A DNA stretch of 26,247 bases from Rhodospirillaceae bacterium CCH5-H10 (GTDB lineage Bacteria; Pseudomonadota; Alphaproteobacteria; Reyranellales; Reyranellaceae): contig LSKJ01000292.1 of assembly GCA_001557035.1 (NCBI GenBank), positions 1-26,247 of the forward strand, in the 5' to 3' direction. Both the position numbers and the translations under genes were made by a program. The notes under the pieces were generated by a model that worked only from the letters and a program-made list of their open reading frames with translations, did no database searches and was not told the DNA's origin. The first letter of the stretch is position 1. The number at the start of each line of letters is the position of its first letter. Of the stretch, positions 8,686-16,411 are shown piece after piece.

Positions 8686-9726
8686 CTATTGCCGGGTCGT
8701 CGGCGCCTGGGGCGCCGGCGTTTGCGGCTGTGTCTGCGATTGCGACTCCGCTTTCTCGCGCTGGATCTGGCGCCAGCGCTCGACGTTGCGGTTGTGCTCG
8801 GGAAGCGTGGTGGCGAAGGCGTGCCCGCCCTGCCCGTCGGCGACGAAGAAGAGCGAACGGTCACGCGCCGGATTGGTCGCCGCGACGATCGAGGCGCGTC
8901 CGGGATTGCAGATGGGCCCGCGCGGCAGGGCCGCGATCACGTAGGTGTTGAACGGCGTGTTCGACTGCAGGTCGGCGCGCGTCAGGTCACGCCCGAGCGG
9001 CGCCTTGCCTTCGGTCAGCCCGTAGATGGTGGTGGGATCGCTCTCGAGCTTCATGCGCCGGCGCAGGCGGTTGATGAAGACCGCCGCGACCCGGGTGCGT
9101 TCGGCCGGCACCGCCGTTTCCTTCTCGATCATCGACGCCAGGATCAGAGCCTCGCGCTTGTTGGCGAGCGGCAGGCCGGCAGCGCGCTTGCGCCAGGCCT
9201 CGTCCAGAGCCTTCTCCATCGCCTCCTTCATGCGCAACAGCAGCCCGTCGCGGGTGTCGTCGCGCGAATAGAAGTAGGTCTCGGGCAGGAGGTCGCCCTC
9301 TTTCACGTCGAGCGTGATGTCCCCGGTGAGCGCCTCGGTCTTGCGCACCAGCTCCAGCACCTCGGGTGTCGTCATGCCTTCGGGAATGGTGAGGCGGCGC
9401 TGCACGACCTTGCCCGATTGCAGCAGTTCCACCAGCGCCTGCATGGAAGTATGGGCCGGCACTTCGTACTCGCCCGCCTTGATGGGCTTGGGCGAGGGAT
9501 CGATCATCAGCGCCACGCGGAACAGGCGCGGATGGGCGATGACGCCCTCCTCCTCCAGCAGCTTGGCCATGGTCGTCGGCCCGGCGCCACGCGGGATCAC
9601 GACGTTCTTGGTCTTGTCGAGAGGCCCCTGGGCGGTGAGGATCACGTGGCCGACATAGATCGACCCGCCCATGACGGTGGCGAACAAGGCGATAAAGAAC
9701 AGAACCCAGCGGAAGTAGCTGAGCAT
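8686..9726 (-). CDS. mltG: Endolytic transglycosylase MltG
   Basis: Inner-membrane lytic transglycosylase that cuts nascent glycan strands and sets chain length. It has 346 residues. An N-terminal membrane anchor (about 6-30) precedes a LysM-like part (IPRGAGPTTMAKLLEEEGVI) and the YceG catalytic domain. The catalytic glutamate is E201 in ASMIEKETAV, followed by VFINRLRRRMKLESDPTTIYGL and NTYVIAALPRGPICNPG. The C-terminus is a Gln/Pro/Thr-rich tail. GGGAG lies 8 bases before the ATG. It is 17 bases downstream of fabF on the same strand, a frequent neighbourhood that ties membrane lipid and wall synthesis together. The J-protein gene follows after 3 bases. Confidence 0.96.
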   Translation of the reverse strand: MLSYFRWVLFFIALFATVMGGSIYVGHVILTAQGPLDKTKNVVIPRGAGPTTMAKLLEEEGVIAHPRLFRVALMIDPSPKPIKAGEYEVPAHTSMQALVELLQSGKVVQRRLTIPEGMTTPEVLELVRKTEALTGDITLDVKEGDLLPETYFYSRDDTRDGLLLRMKEAMEKALDEAWRKRAAGLPLANKREALILASMIEKETAVPAERTRVAAVFINRLRRRMKLESDPTTIYGLTEGKAPLGRDLTRADLQSNTPFNTYVIAALPRGPICNPGRASIVAATNPARDRSLFFVADGQGGHAFATTLPEHNRNVERWRQIQREKAESQSQTQPQTPAPQAPTTRQ

Positions 9727-9743
9727 GACTCAGCTCCCTGAGT

Positions 9744-11000
9744 TCAGGCAGGCCCGACGATCAGGCTTGCGTTGGTGCCGCCAAATCCGAACGAATTGCT
9801 GAGCGCGTAACGAACCTTGCGCTGCTTGGCCTGCTTCGGAACGAGGTCGATGTCGCAGCCCTCGTCCGGTTCGTCGAGGTTGAGCGTCGGCGGAACCGCC
9901 TGCTCCTTGAGCGACTTGATCGCATAGATCGCCTCGATCGCTCCCGCAGCCCCCAGCAGATGGCCGGTTGCCGACTTGGTCGAGGACATCGACAGTTTGT
10001 AGGCATCGGCGCCGAAGGTCCGCTTGACCGCACCGAGCTCGATGACGTCCGCCATGGTCGAGGTGCCATGGGCGTTCACGTAGTCGATCTGGTCGGTGCC
10101 GAGGCCAGCACGCTTCAGCGCCGCCTTCATGGCGCGCATCGCACCGTCGCCGTCCTCGGACGGGGCGGTGATGTGATAGGCATCGCCGGACAGGCCATAG
10201 CCGAGGATTTCGGCGTAGATCTTGGCGCCGCGCTTCTTGGCATGCTCGTACTCTTCGAGCACGAGGCAGCCGGCGCCCTCGCCCATCACGAAGCCGTCGC
10301 GCTTCTTGTCCCACGGCCGCGACGCCTGGGTCGGGGTGTCGTTGAAGTCGGTCGACAGCGCCTTGCAGGCGTTGAAGCCCGCGATGCCGATGCGGCAGAT
10401 CGCGGCTTCGGCGCCGCCCGCCACCATGACATCCGCATCCTCGAACTGGATCAGCCGCGCAGCGTCGCCGATCGCGTGCGCGCCGGTGGCGCAGGCGGTG
10501 ACGACCGCATGGTTCGGTCCCTTGAAGCCGTACTTGATCGAGACCTGGCCCGAGACCAGGTTGATCAGCGCCGACGGAATGAAGAACGGGCTGACACGAC
10601 GCGGCCCGCGCTCCTTAAGCACCAGCGATGTCTCGTAGATGGTCTGCAGGCCACCGATGCCGGAGCCGATCATGACACCGGTCCGGGTCAGACCTTCCTC
10701 GTCCTGTGGCATCCAGCCGGAATCCTCGACCGCCTGCTGGGCGGCCGCGATTCCGAACACGATGAACTTGTCCAGCTTCCGCTGTTCCTTGGGCGCAAGG
10801 TAATCGTCCACGTTGAAGTGGCCGTTCGCCTTGTCACCCTGAGGGACCTCGCCCGCGATCCGGGTCGCGAGATCGGATGTATCGAACGCCTGGATCGGGC
10901 GGATGCCCGATTCCGCCGCCATGAGGCGGCGCCAGTTCGTGTCGACGCCGTCACCCAACGGCGTCACCATACCCATGCCGGTTACGACGACTCGCCTCAT
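9744..11000 (-). CDS. fabF: 3-oxoacyl-[acyl-carrier-protein] synthase II
   Basis: Condensing enzyme of type II fatty-acid synthesis: elongates acyl-ACP with malonyl-ACP and gives temperature-sensitive control of unsaturated chains. It has 418 residues, full length. The Cys-His-His triad is visible as C170 in VVTACATGAH, H311 in VNAHGTSTM and H347 in SATGHLLGAAGA, with K342 nearby. The C-terminal thiolase signature SNSFGFGGTNAS is intact. It starts 34 bases downstream of acpP. Confidence 0.97.
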   Translation of the reverse strand: MRRVVVTGMGMVTPLGDGVDTNWRRLMAAESGIRPIQAFDTSDLATRIAGEVPQGDKANGHFNVDDYLAPKEQRKLDKFIVFGIAAAQQAVEDSGWMPQDEEGLTRTGVMIGSGIGGLQTIYETSLVLKERGPRRVSPFFIPSALINLVSGQVSIKYGFKGPNHAVVTACATGAHAIGDAARLIQFEDADVMVAGGAEAAICRIGIAGFNACKALSTDFNDTPTQASRPWDKKRDGFVMGEGAGCLVLEEYEHAKKRGAKIYAEILGYGLSGDAYHITAPSEDGDGAMRAMKAALKRAGLGTDQIDYVNAHGTSTMADVIELGAVKRTFGADAYKLSMSSTKSATGHLLGAAGAIEAIYAIKSLKEQAVPPTLNLDEPDEGCDIDLVPKQAKQRKVRYALSNSFGFGGTNASLIVGPA

Positions 11001-11034
11001 CTTCCGACGTCCCTCTCGCAGGAAACGGTGAAGA

Positions 11035-11274
11035 TCAGGACTTCGCGTTGCCCTTGATGAAGCCGATGGCGTCGCCGACGGTCTGGATCTTCTCGGCGGC
11101 GTCGTCGGGAATCTCGATGCCGAATTCTTCCTCGAACGCCATCACCAGCTCGACCGTGTCGAGGCTGTCCGCGCCGAGGTCGTCGATGAACTTGGCCTCT
11201 TCCTTGACCTGAGCGGCCTCGACGCCGAGATGCTCAACGACGATCTTCTTAACGCGCTCGGCAATATCGCTCAT
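11035..11274 (-). CDS. acpP: Acyl carrier protein
   Basis: A 79-residue acidic carrier protein that holds growing acyl chains on a phosphopantetheine arm. The attachment serine is S37 in the motif [19 protein letters not shown]. It lies between fabG and fabF as in most proteobacteria. The 136-base gap upstream contains a GC-rich hairpin (11310-11328) and may hold its own promoter, which would fit the high level of AcpP that cells need, but no clear -35/-10 pair is seen. Confidence 0.98.
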   Translation of the reverse strand: MSDIAERVKKIVVEHLGVEAAQVKEEAKFIDDLGADSLDTVELVMAFEEEFGIEIPDDAAEKIQTVGDAIGFIKGNAKS

Positions 11275-11309
11275 TGTCTTGTCCTTCCCGTGTATCCAAA
11301 AATCCCGGT

Positions 11310-11328
11310 CGCCGAAGGGGGTTCGGCG
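11310..11328 (-). other. GC-rich hairpin in the acpP leader
   Basis: A perfect 7-bp stem (CGCCGAA/TTCGGCG) closes a five-base C loop on the minus-strand transcript, 36 bases before the acpP ATG. A run of five T follows only after another 8 bases, so it is a poor intrinsic terminator. It may be an attenuator, an RNA-stability element or a processing site between fabG and acpP. Confidence 0.4.
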
Positions 11329-11410
11329 GATGCCGCGCTATTAACATAGCTTCCGGGCCATTGGCTAGGTCCGAAAAGCCCACGAAATCAGGCACTTGCA
11401 GCCTTTACCC

Positions 11411-12151
11411 TCAGATCATCGCCATCCCGCCGTTGATGTGCAGGGTCTGACCCGTGACATAGGCCGCCTCGTCGCTGGCGAGATAGACGACACCGGCCGC
11501 GATCTCCTCCGGCGTGCCGAGGCGATCCGCGGGAACGCGACCCAGGATGGCCTTCTTCTGGTCGTCGGTCAGCACGTCGGTCATCGGCGTGGCGATGAAG
11601 CCCGGCGCGAGGCAGTTCACCGTGATGCCGCGCGACGCGAGTTCCTGCGCCAGCGACTTCGACATGCCGATCAGGCCGGCCTTGGCGGCCGCATAGTTGG
11701 CCTGCCCGGGATTGCCGGTGACGCCGACGATCGAGGTGATGTTGATGACCCGGCCAAAACGCCGCTTCATCATTCCGCGCATCGCCGCGCGTGTGAGACG
11801 GAAGGTGCCGGTGAGATTCACCAGCAGGACCTTCTCCCACTCCTCGTCCTTCATGCGCATGGAAATGTTGTCACGCGTGATGCCGGCATTGTTCACCAGG
11901 ATGTCGAGCTTGCCACCCATCGCCGCCTCGGACTCCTTGGCCAGCCGGTCGATATCGGCCGCATCGTCCATCTTCGCGGTGACGACGTAGGCACGTTCGC
12001 CAAGCGCCGCCTTGAGCTGCTCCAACGCTTCGGCGCGCGTGCCCGAGAGCGTCACCGTCGCGCCCTGCTTGTGAAGTGCGCGCGCGATCGCGCCGCCGAT
12101 ACCACCCGATGCACCCGTGACGAGAGCCGCCTTGCCTGTCAGGTCGAACAT
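11411..12151 (-). CDS. fabG: 3-oxoacyl-[acyl-carrier-protein] reductase
   Basis: NADPH-dependent short-chain dehydrogenase that reduces beta-ketoacyl-ACP in each elongation round. It has 246 residues. The cofactor motif is TGASGGIG (12-19), followed by LVNNAGITRDN (85-95). The catalytic tetrad is N112, S140 (INITSIVG), Y153 and K157 (ANYAAAKAG). The C-terminus GQTLHINGGMAMI is typical of true FabG. It lies 10 bases after fabD and upstream of acpP. Confidence 0.97.
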   Translation of the reverse strand: MFDLTGKAALVTGASGGIGGAIARALHKQGATVTLSGTRAEALEQLKAALGERAYVVTAKMDDAADIDRLAKESEAAMGGKLDILVNNAGITRDNISMRMKDEEWEKVLLVNLTGTFRLTRAAMRGMMKRRFGRVINITSIVGVTGNPGQANYAAAKAGLIGMSKSLAQELASRGITVNCLAPGFIATPMTDVLTDDQKKAILGRVPADRLGTPEEIAAGVVYLASDEAAYVTGQTLHINGGMAMI

Positions 12152-12161
12152 GGCTTTCTCC

Positions 12162-13103
12162 TCACACCGTCTTCAGGAAGGCTTCGATGTCGGCCGGCGT
12201 GTTGAGCGCCATGCCCGTCATGTCCTTGTCGATACGCTTCACAAGGCCCGACAGGACCTTGCCGGTACCGCATTCGACCAGAACCTCGACGTCTCGCGAC
12301 TTCATGTACTGGACGCTTTCGCGCCAACGGACGAGCCCGGTGACCTGTTCCACCAGCCGCTGCTTGATCGAGTCCGGATCGCTCACTTCCGACGCCAGCA
12401 CGTTGGAGATGAGCGGCACGCGCGGCGGCATCAGCGTCACGCCTTCGAGCGCGACCTTCATCGCATCGGCGGCCGGTTGCATCAGCGGACAATGGAAAGG
12501 TGCGCTCACCGGCAGCAGCATGCCGCGCTTGCAGCCCTTGGCCTTGGCCGCCTCGATCGTGCGCTCGACCGCTTCCTTGTGGCCGCTGACCACGACCTGG
12601 CCGCCGCCATTGTCGTTGGCGACCGCCACGACCTCGCCCTGGGCCGCTTCCTTGCAGGCTTCCTGGGCGGGCTCCAGTTCGATGCCGAGCAGCGCCGCCA
12701 TGGCGCCGACGCCGACCGGCACCGCCTTCTGCATCGACTGGCCGCGCAGCTTCAGGAGGCGTGCGGCGTCCGGCAGCGTCAGGGCCCCGGCCGCGGCAAG
12801 CGCCGAATACTCGCCCAGCGAGTGGCCTGCGACGTAGGCGGCCAACGAAGACAGCGGCTTGCCGCCGTCCTTCTCCAGGATCCGGGCGACCGCGACGCTG
12901 ACGGCCATCAGGGCCGGCTGGGCGTTTTCGGTCAGGACGAGGTCGCTTTCGGGCCCTTCCCGCATCAATTTGGAAAGATTCTGCTTCAGCGCCTCGTCGA
13001 CCTCGCCGAATACCTCCCGGGCGGTGGCGAAGGCACCGGCGAGGTCGGCTCCCATGCCGACGGCCTGCGATCCCTGTCCCGGAAAGACAAAAGCCCGACT
13101 CAT
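12162..13103 (-). CDS. fabD: Malonyl CoA-acyl carrier protein transacylase
   Basis: Loads malonyl groups from CoA onto ACP. It has 313 residues. The N-terminus has the family FVFPGQGSQAVGMG. The catalytic serine is S95 in GHSLGEYSAL, and the partner histidine is in VSAPFHCPLM (about 205). The C-terminus ECGTGKVLSGLVKRI is typical. It is the first gene of the minus-strand fab cluster and has a good promoter at 13139-13166 with a leader of about 28 bases. Confidence 0.97.
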   Translation of the reverse strand: MSRAFVFPGQGSQAVGMGADLAGAFATAREVFGEVDEALKQNLSKLMREGPESDLVLTENAQPALMAVSVAVARILEKDGGKPLSSLAAYVAGHSLGEYSALAAAGALTLPDAARLLKLRGQSMQKAVPVGVGAMAALLGIELEPAQEACKEAAQGEVVAVANDNGGGQVVVSGHKEAVERTIEAAKAKGCKRGMLLPVSAPFHCPLMQPAADAMKVALEGVTLMPPRVPLISNVLASEVSDPDSIKQRLVEQVTGLVRWRESVQYMKSRDVEVLVECGTGKVLSGLVKRIDKDMTGMALNTPADIEAFLKTV

Positions 13104-13138
13104 GCGCGTTTTCCCCGATTTCCGCTAGAATTGGCGCA

Positions 13139-13166
13139 GTCATACCGGGGTGCCGGACGCAGTCAA
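13139..13166 (-). promoter_or_regulatory. fabD: Promoter of the fabD operon
   Basis: On the minus strand TTGACT (13161-13166, 5/6 match) and TATGAC (13139-13144, 4/6) are 16 bases apart. Transcription would begin near 13132, about 28 bases before the fabD ATG. It lies back to back with the rpsF promoter, with 17 bases between the two -35 boxes. Confidence 0.5.
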
Positions 13167-13183
13167 GCCGCACCGGGAATGCC

Positions 13184-13211
13184 TTGCTTTCAGGGCGCTT
13201 GCCTGTATAAC
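13184..13211 (+). promoter_or_regulatory. rpsF: Promoter of the rpsF-rpsR-rplI operon
   Basis: TTGCTT (13184-13189) and TATAAC (13206-13211, 5/6) are separated by 16 bases. The start near 13218 gives a leader of about 120 bases before rpsF, long enough for an autoregulatory RNA. Confidence 0.55.
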
Positions 13212-13212
13212 C

Positions 13213-13330
13213 GCCCCTCTTCGGGGCCTCAGTCGGCCTCGATCTCCTTGCCGCCCCGATGCATTCCGCGATGGGACGGCTAGATCCGGCCGGTTCCTCG
13301 GAACTCCGGGTCGCTAACAGCCATAAGGAG
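13213..13330 (+). promoter_or_regulatory. Structured leader of rpsF, candidate ribosomal-protein autoregulatory region
   Basis: Three potential hairpins precede rpsF. They are GCCCC/GGGGC with a 5-base loop (13213-13227); GCCG-c-CCC paired to GGG-a-CGGC (13250-13280); and CCGG-TTC paired to GAA-CT-CCGG with a two-base 3' bulge (13290-13309). AAGGAG at 13325-13330 is the ribosome site. S6:S18 leader motifs that bind their own proteins are known in many bacteria. The fit here is not established because the conserved CCG loop is not clearly placed. Confidence 0.35.
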
Positions 13331-13340
13331 CCGAATCTAC

Positions 13341-13793
13341 ATGGCACTCTACGAGAATGTCTTCATTGCGCGTCAGGACGTTGCGACGACGCAGGTGGAG
13401 GCTCTGACCACCCAGTTCTCCGAACTGGTCACCAGCCTGGGCGGCACCGTCTCCAAGAAGGAGTACTGGGGCCTGCGTTCGCTGACCTACCGCATCAAGA
13501 AGAACCGCAAGGGTCACTACACCCTGCTCAACATCGACGCCCCCGCGGCGGCGGTGAAGGAGCTGGAGCGCACGATGTCGATCAACGAAGACATCATCCG
13601 CTACATGACCGTGCGCGTCGACGCGCTCGAGGAAGGCCCGTCGGCCGTCATGGTGCGCAGCGCCGAGAAGTCCGACCGTCCGGGCGGCGACCGCGGCGAC
13701 CGCTGGGGCGATCGCCCGCCGCGCCGCGAGCGTCCGCGCTTCGGCGACGAGGGCGGTCCCGCCCCGGCCATTGAAACGGGAGAAGAAGCATGA
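13341..13793 (+). CDS. rpsF: 30S ribosomal protein S6
   Basis: Binds 16S rRNA together with S18 on the platform of the small subunit. It has 150 residues: the S6 fold is about 1-95 ([48 protein letters not shown]). A charged Gly/Arg/Asp-rich tail of about 50 residues follows, as in other alphaproteobacteria. AAGGAG lies 10 bases before the ATG. Its last codons overlap rpsR by 4 bases (ATGA), which couples translation of S6 and its partner S18. Confidence 0.98.
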   Translation: MALYENVFIARQDVATTQVEALTTQFSELVTSLGGTVSKKEYWGLRSLTYRIKKNRKGHYTLLNIDAPAAAVKELERTMSINEDIIRYMTVRVDALEEGPSAVMVRSAEKSDRPGGDRGDRWGDRPPRRERPRFGDEGGPAPAIETGEEA

Positions 13794-14023
13794 GCGCCCA
13801 GCGTCGTCCGTTCACCCGCCGCCGCAAGAGCTGCCCGTTCTCCGGCGCCAACGCCCCGAAGATCGACTACAAGGACGTGCGCCTTCTGCAGCGCTTCGTC
13901 TCCGAACGCGGCAAGATCGTTCCGAGCCGCATCTCGGCGGTCTCGTCCAAGAAGCAGCGCGAACTCGCCCAGGCGATCAAGCGCGCCCGCTTCCTGGCGC
14001 TCCTGCCCTACCTCATCGCCTAG
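13790..14023 (+). CDS. rpsR: 30S ribosomal protein S18
   Basis: A 77-residue basic protein that forms a heterodimer with S6 on 16S rRNA. The signature is [20 protein letters not shown] followed by [21 protein letters not shown]. The start overlaps the rpsF stop by 4 bases. Only one cysteine (KSCPF) is present near the N-terminus, so this is not the zinc-binding type. Confidence 0.98.
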   Translation: MSAQRRPFTRRRKSCPFSGANAPKIDYKDVRLLQRFVSERGKIVPSRISAVSSKKQRELAQAIKRARFLALLPYLIA

Positions 14024-14038
14024 TCGGGAGACGCAATC

Positions 14039-14680
14039 ATGCCGATGAACGTCATCCTGCTCGAACGCGTGCCGAAGCTCGGCCAGATGGGCGACGTTGT
14101 GAAGGTGAAGCCCGGCTTCGCCCGCAACTTCCTCCTGCCGCAGAAGAAGGCGCTGCGCGCGACCAAGGACAACATCACCTACTTCGAATCGCAGCGTAAG
14201 GTTCTCGAGGCGCAGAACCTCGAGCGCCGCCAGGAAGCCGAAGCCGTCGGCGCGAAGATGAGCGACCTCAAGGTCGTCATCATCCGCCAGGCGTCCGAGG
14301 CCCTGCAGCTGTACGGTTCGGTGACTTCGCGCGACATCGCGGAAGGCGCCGCCACCCAGAACGTCAAGATCGAGCGCAGCCAGGTCGAACTGGACAAGCC
14401 GATCAAGGCGCTGGGCGAGCACAAGATCAAGATCCACCTCCATCCGGAAGTCGTGGTCGAGATCTCGGTGCTGGTCGCCCGCTCCGCGGACGAGGCCGAG
14501 TTCCTCGCCAAGGGCGGCAGGCTCGTCGCCGAGACCGAGCGTGCGCAGATGGAAGCGGCGGAAGCCGCGCAGCGTGCAGCCGACCAGGCCGCCGCGCTGT
14601 TCGAGGCCAAGGCTGCCGAAGCCGCCGAAGGCGAGACCGCCGAGGCTGCGGCCGAGGAAGCGCCGGCCGACCAGAAGTAA
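14039..14680 (+). CDS. rplI: 50S ribosomal protein L9
   Basis: Large-subunit protein bound to 23S rRNA that helps keep reading frame. It has 213 residues against the usual 150 or so. The N-terminal domain (VILLERVPKLGQMGDVVKVK) and the C-terminal domain (LYGSVTSRDIAEG, PIKALGEHKIKIHLHPEVVVEI) are complete by about residue 148. A long Ala/Glu-rich acidic tail, probably helical, follows. Of two in-frame ATGs I chose 14039: GGGAG is 8 bases upstream of it but 14 from ATG 14045. It is the last gene of the operon, and a strong terminator follows. Confidence 0.97.
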   Translation: MPMNVILLERVPKLGQMGDVVKVKPGFARNFLLPQKKALRATKDNITYFESQRKVLEAQNLERRQEAEAVGAKMSDLKVVIIRQASEALQLYGSVTSRDIAEGAATQNVKIERSQVELDKPIKALGEHKIKIHLHPEVVVEISVLVARSADEAEFLAKGGRLVAETERAQMEAAEAAQRAADQAAALFEAKAAEAAEGETAEAAAEEAPADQK

Positions 14681-14714
14681 ACGCGTGCCGTCAGGCACCG
14701 CGCACCTCTTCGAA

Positions 14715-14752
14715 CGCATGTCATCGCCCGGCGATGGCATGCGTTTTCTTTT
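14715..14752 (+). terminator. Intrinsic terminator of the rpsF-rpsR-rplI operon
   Basis: CGCATG-T-CATCGC, loop CCG, GCGATG-G-CATGCG forms a 13-bp stem (the T/G position can wobble-pair), followed at once by TTTTCTTTT. This is a textbook Rho-independent terminator, 34 bases after the rplI stop. It ends only 9 bases before the start codon of the next gene. Confidence 0.9.
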
Positions 14753-14761
14753 GGTGCATCC

Positions 14762-16411
14762 GTGATCTGGCGGCTGGGCGCATTCTTCGTTGCGGCCGTG
14801 GTGGCGCTGCCGCTGCTCGGCATCGGCTCCAGCCTGTTCACCGACCAGTTCGACCTCTGGCGTCACCTCGCAGAGACCCAACTTTCGGACATACTCGGCA
14901 ACACGATCATCCTGCTGCTGGGCGTCGGAGTCGGAACAGTCGTCCTCGGCACCGGGACCGCGTGGCTGGTCACGATGTGCCGTTTCCCGGGCGTCGCTAT
15001 CCTGCAATGGGCGCTGCTGCTGCCCCTCGTGATGCCGACCTACATCATCGGCTACGCCTATGCCGACCTGATGGCCTTTGCCGGACCGCTGCAGAGCGGA
15101 CTGCGCGGCGCGACAGGATGGACGCGCACCGACTACTGGTTCCCCGATCTTGGCTCGGCCGCGGGCGTCGCGTTCCTGTTCACACTGGTCCTGTACCCCT
15201 ATGTCTATCTCGCCGCCCGCGCGGCGTTCCTGACGCAGTCACAGGCGCTGCTCGAAGCCAGCCGCATCCTGGGCAACGGACCGTGGCGGACTTTCCTGCG
15301 CATCGGCCTGCCGCTGGCCCGGCCGGCCATCGCGGCCGGCGCGGCGCTCGCCCTGCTGGAGACGCTCGCCGATTTCGGCACCGTCCAGTATTACGGCGTC
15401 CACACTTTCACGACGGCGATCTACCGGACCTGGTACGGCATGGGAAATCGCGAGGGCGCGGCGCAGATCTCGTTCGTGCTGGTCGCCATCGCAATCGGGC
15501 TGATCCTGCTGGAACGGCATTCCCGCGGTCGCGCCAGCTTCGCCATCGCCTCCAACCTCCGCCATCGCTCCGAACCGGCGGCCCTTCCTCCCGGCCGCGC
15601 GCTGGCCGCCCTTCTCGCCTGCGCCCTGCCCGTGCTGCTGGGCTTCGTGCTGCCGACGCTTCACCTGGCGCAGCTCGCGGTGCGGTCGGGCTCGGTCGTG
15701 GCGGATCATCGCTTCCTCGGGGATGCCGTCAACAGCCTGATCCTTGCCTCCCTGGCGGCGGTCATCATCGTCGGATTGGCGCTGTTCCTGAGCTACGCCG
15801 GCCGCCTGGTGCGCCGGCGCGCGCTCAACCGCACGATCGAATTCGCCTCGCTGGGATATGCGATTCCGGGCGCCGTCATCGCCGTCGGCGTGCTGCTGCC
15901 GCTGACCGTTGCGGACCATGGCATCGATTTTCTGTCGCGCGGATTGTTCGGCATGCCGACCGGTCTGCTGCTGAGCGGCACCGCTTTCGCGCTTCTGCTG
16001 GCCTATACGGTGCGCTTCCTCGCGGTCGGCATGGCCAACGTCGCGCCGGGCCTGGCTGCGATCGATCCCGCGATGGACGCGAGCGCGCGCGTGCTGGGTG
16101 CGGGTCCCAACCAGGTGCTGCGCTATATCCACCTGCCCATGCTGCGCGCGCCGGCCCTGACGGCCGGGATCGTCGCGTTCGTGGAAGTGCTGAAGGAATT
16201 GCCGGCAACGCTGCTGATCCGCCCGTTCAACTTCGACACGCTGGCGATCGGCGTCTTCCGCTTCGCGTCCGACGAACGCCTTGCACAGGCGGCCGTCGGC
16301 GCGATCGTGATCGTTCTCGTCTCGCTGGTGCCGGTGATCCTGCTCAGCCGTGCCGTGGCCGCAGGATCGCCGGCCGGCGGGCGGCCTATTTCCAGCCCGC
16401 CCGGTCCATGA
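14762..16411 (+). CDS. Iron(III) ABC transporter permease (FbpB/AfuB type, duplicated permease domain)
   Basis: Inner-membrane channel of a ferric-iron importer. It has 549 residues with about 12 transmembrane helices in two homologous halves. Each half carries an EAA-like coupling loop: EASRILGNGPWRTFLRIGLP (about 160-180) and DASARVLGAGPNQVLRYIHLP (about 440-460). The segment ELPATLLIRPFNFDTLAIGVF is a strong signature of the FbpB group. The start is a GTG with no good ribosome site; the terminator of rplI sits just upstream, so how it is expressed is unclear. The 3' end overlaps the oppositely directed binding-protein gene by 26 bases. No ATPase gene for the system is in this window (the only ABC ATPase, mlaF, belongs to another family). 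Confidence 0.9.
   Translation: MIWRLGAFFVAAVVALPLLGIGSSLFTDQFDLWRHLAETQLSDILGNTIILLLGVGVGTVVLGTGTAWLVTMCRFPGVAILQWALLLPLVMPTYIIGYAYADLMAFAGPLQSGLRGATGWTRTDYWFPDLGSAAGVAFLFTLVLYPYVYLAARAAFLTQSQALLEASRILGNGPWRTFLRIGLPLARPAIAAGAALALLETLADFGTVQYYGVHTFTTAIYRTWYGMGNREGAAQISFVLVAIAIGLILLERHSRGRASFAIASNLRHRSEPAALPPGRALAALLACALPVLLGFVLPTLHLAQLAVRSGSVVADHRFLGDAVNSLILASLAAVIIVGLALFLSYAGRLVRRRALNRTIEFASLGYAIPGAVIAVGVLLPLTVADHGIDFLSRGLFGMPTGLLLSGTAFALLLAYTVRFLAVGMANVAPGLAAIDPAMDASARVLGAGPNQVLRYIHLPMLRAPALTAGIVAFVEVLKELPATLLIRPFNFDTLAIGVFRFASDERLAQAAVGAIVIVLVSLVPVILLSRAVAAGSPAGGRPISSPPGP

Noticed and set aside
12139..13347. Minus-strand frame of 402 codons overlapping fabD
   Set aside because: Same strand but another frame of fabD; the real frame has GHSLGEYSAL and the family ends.
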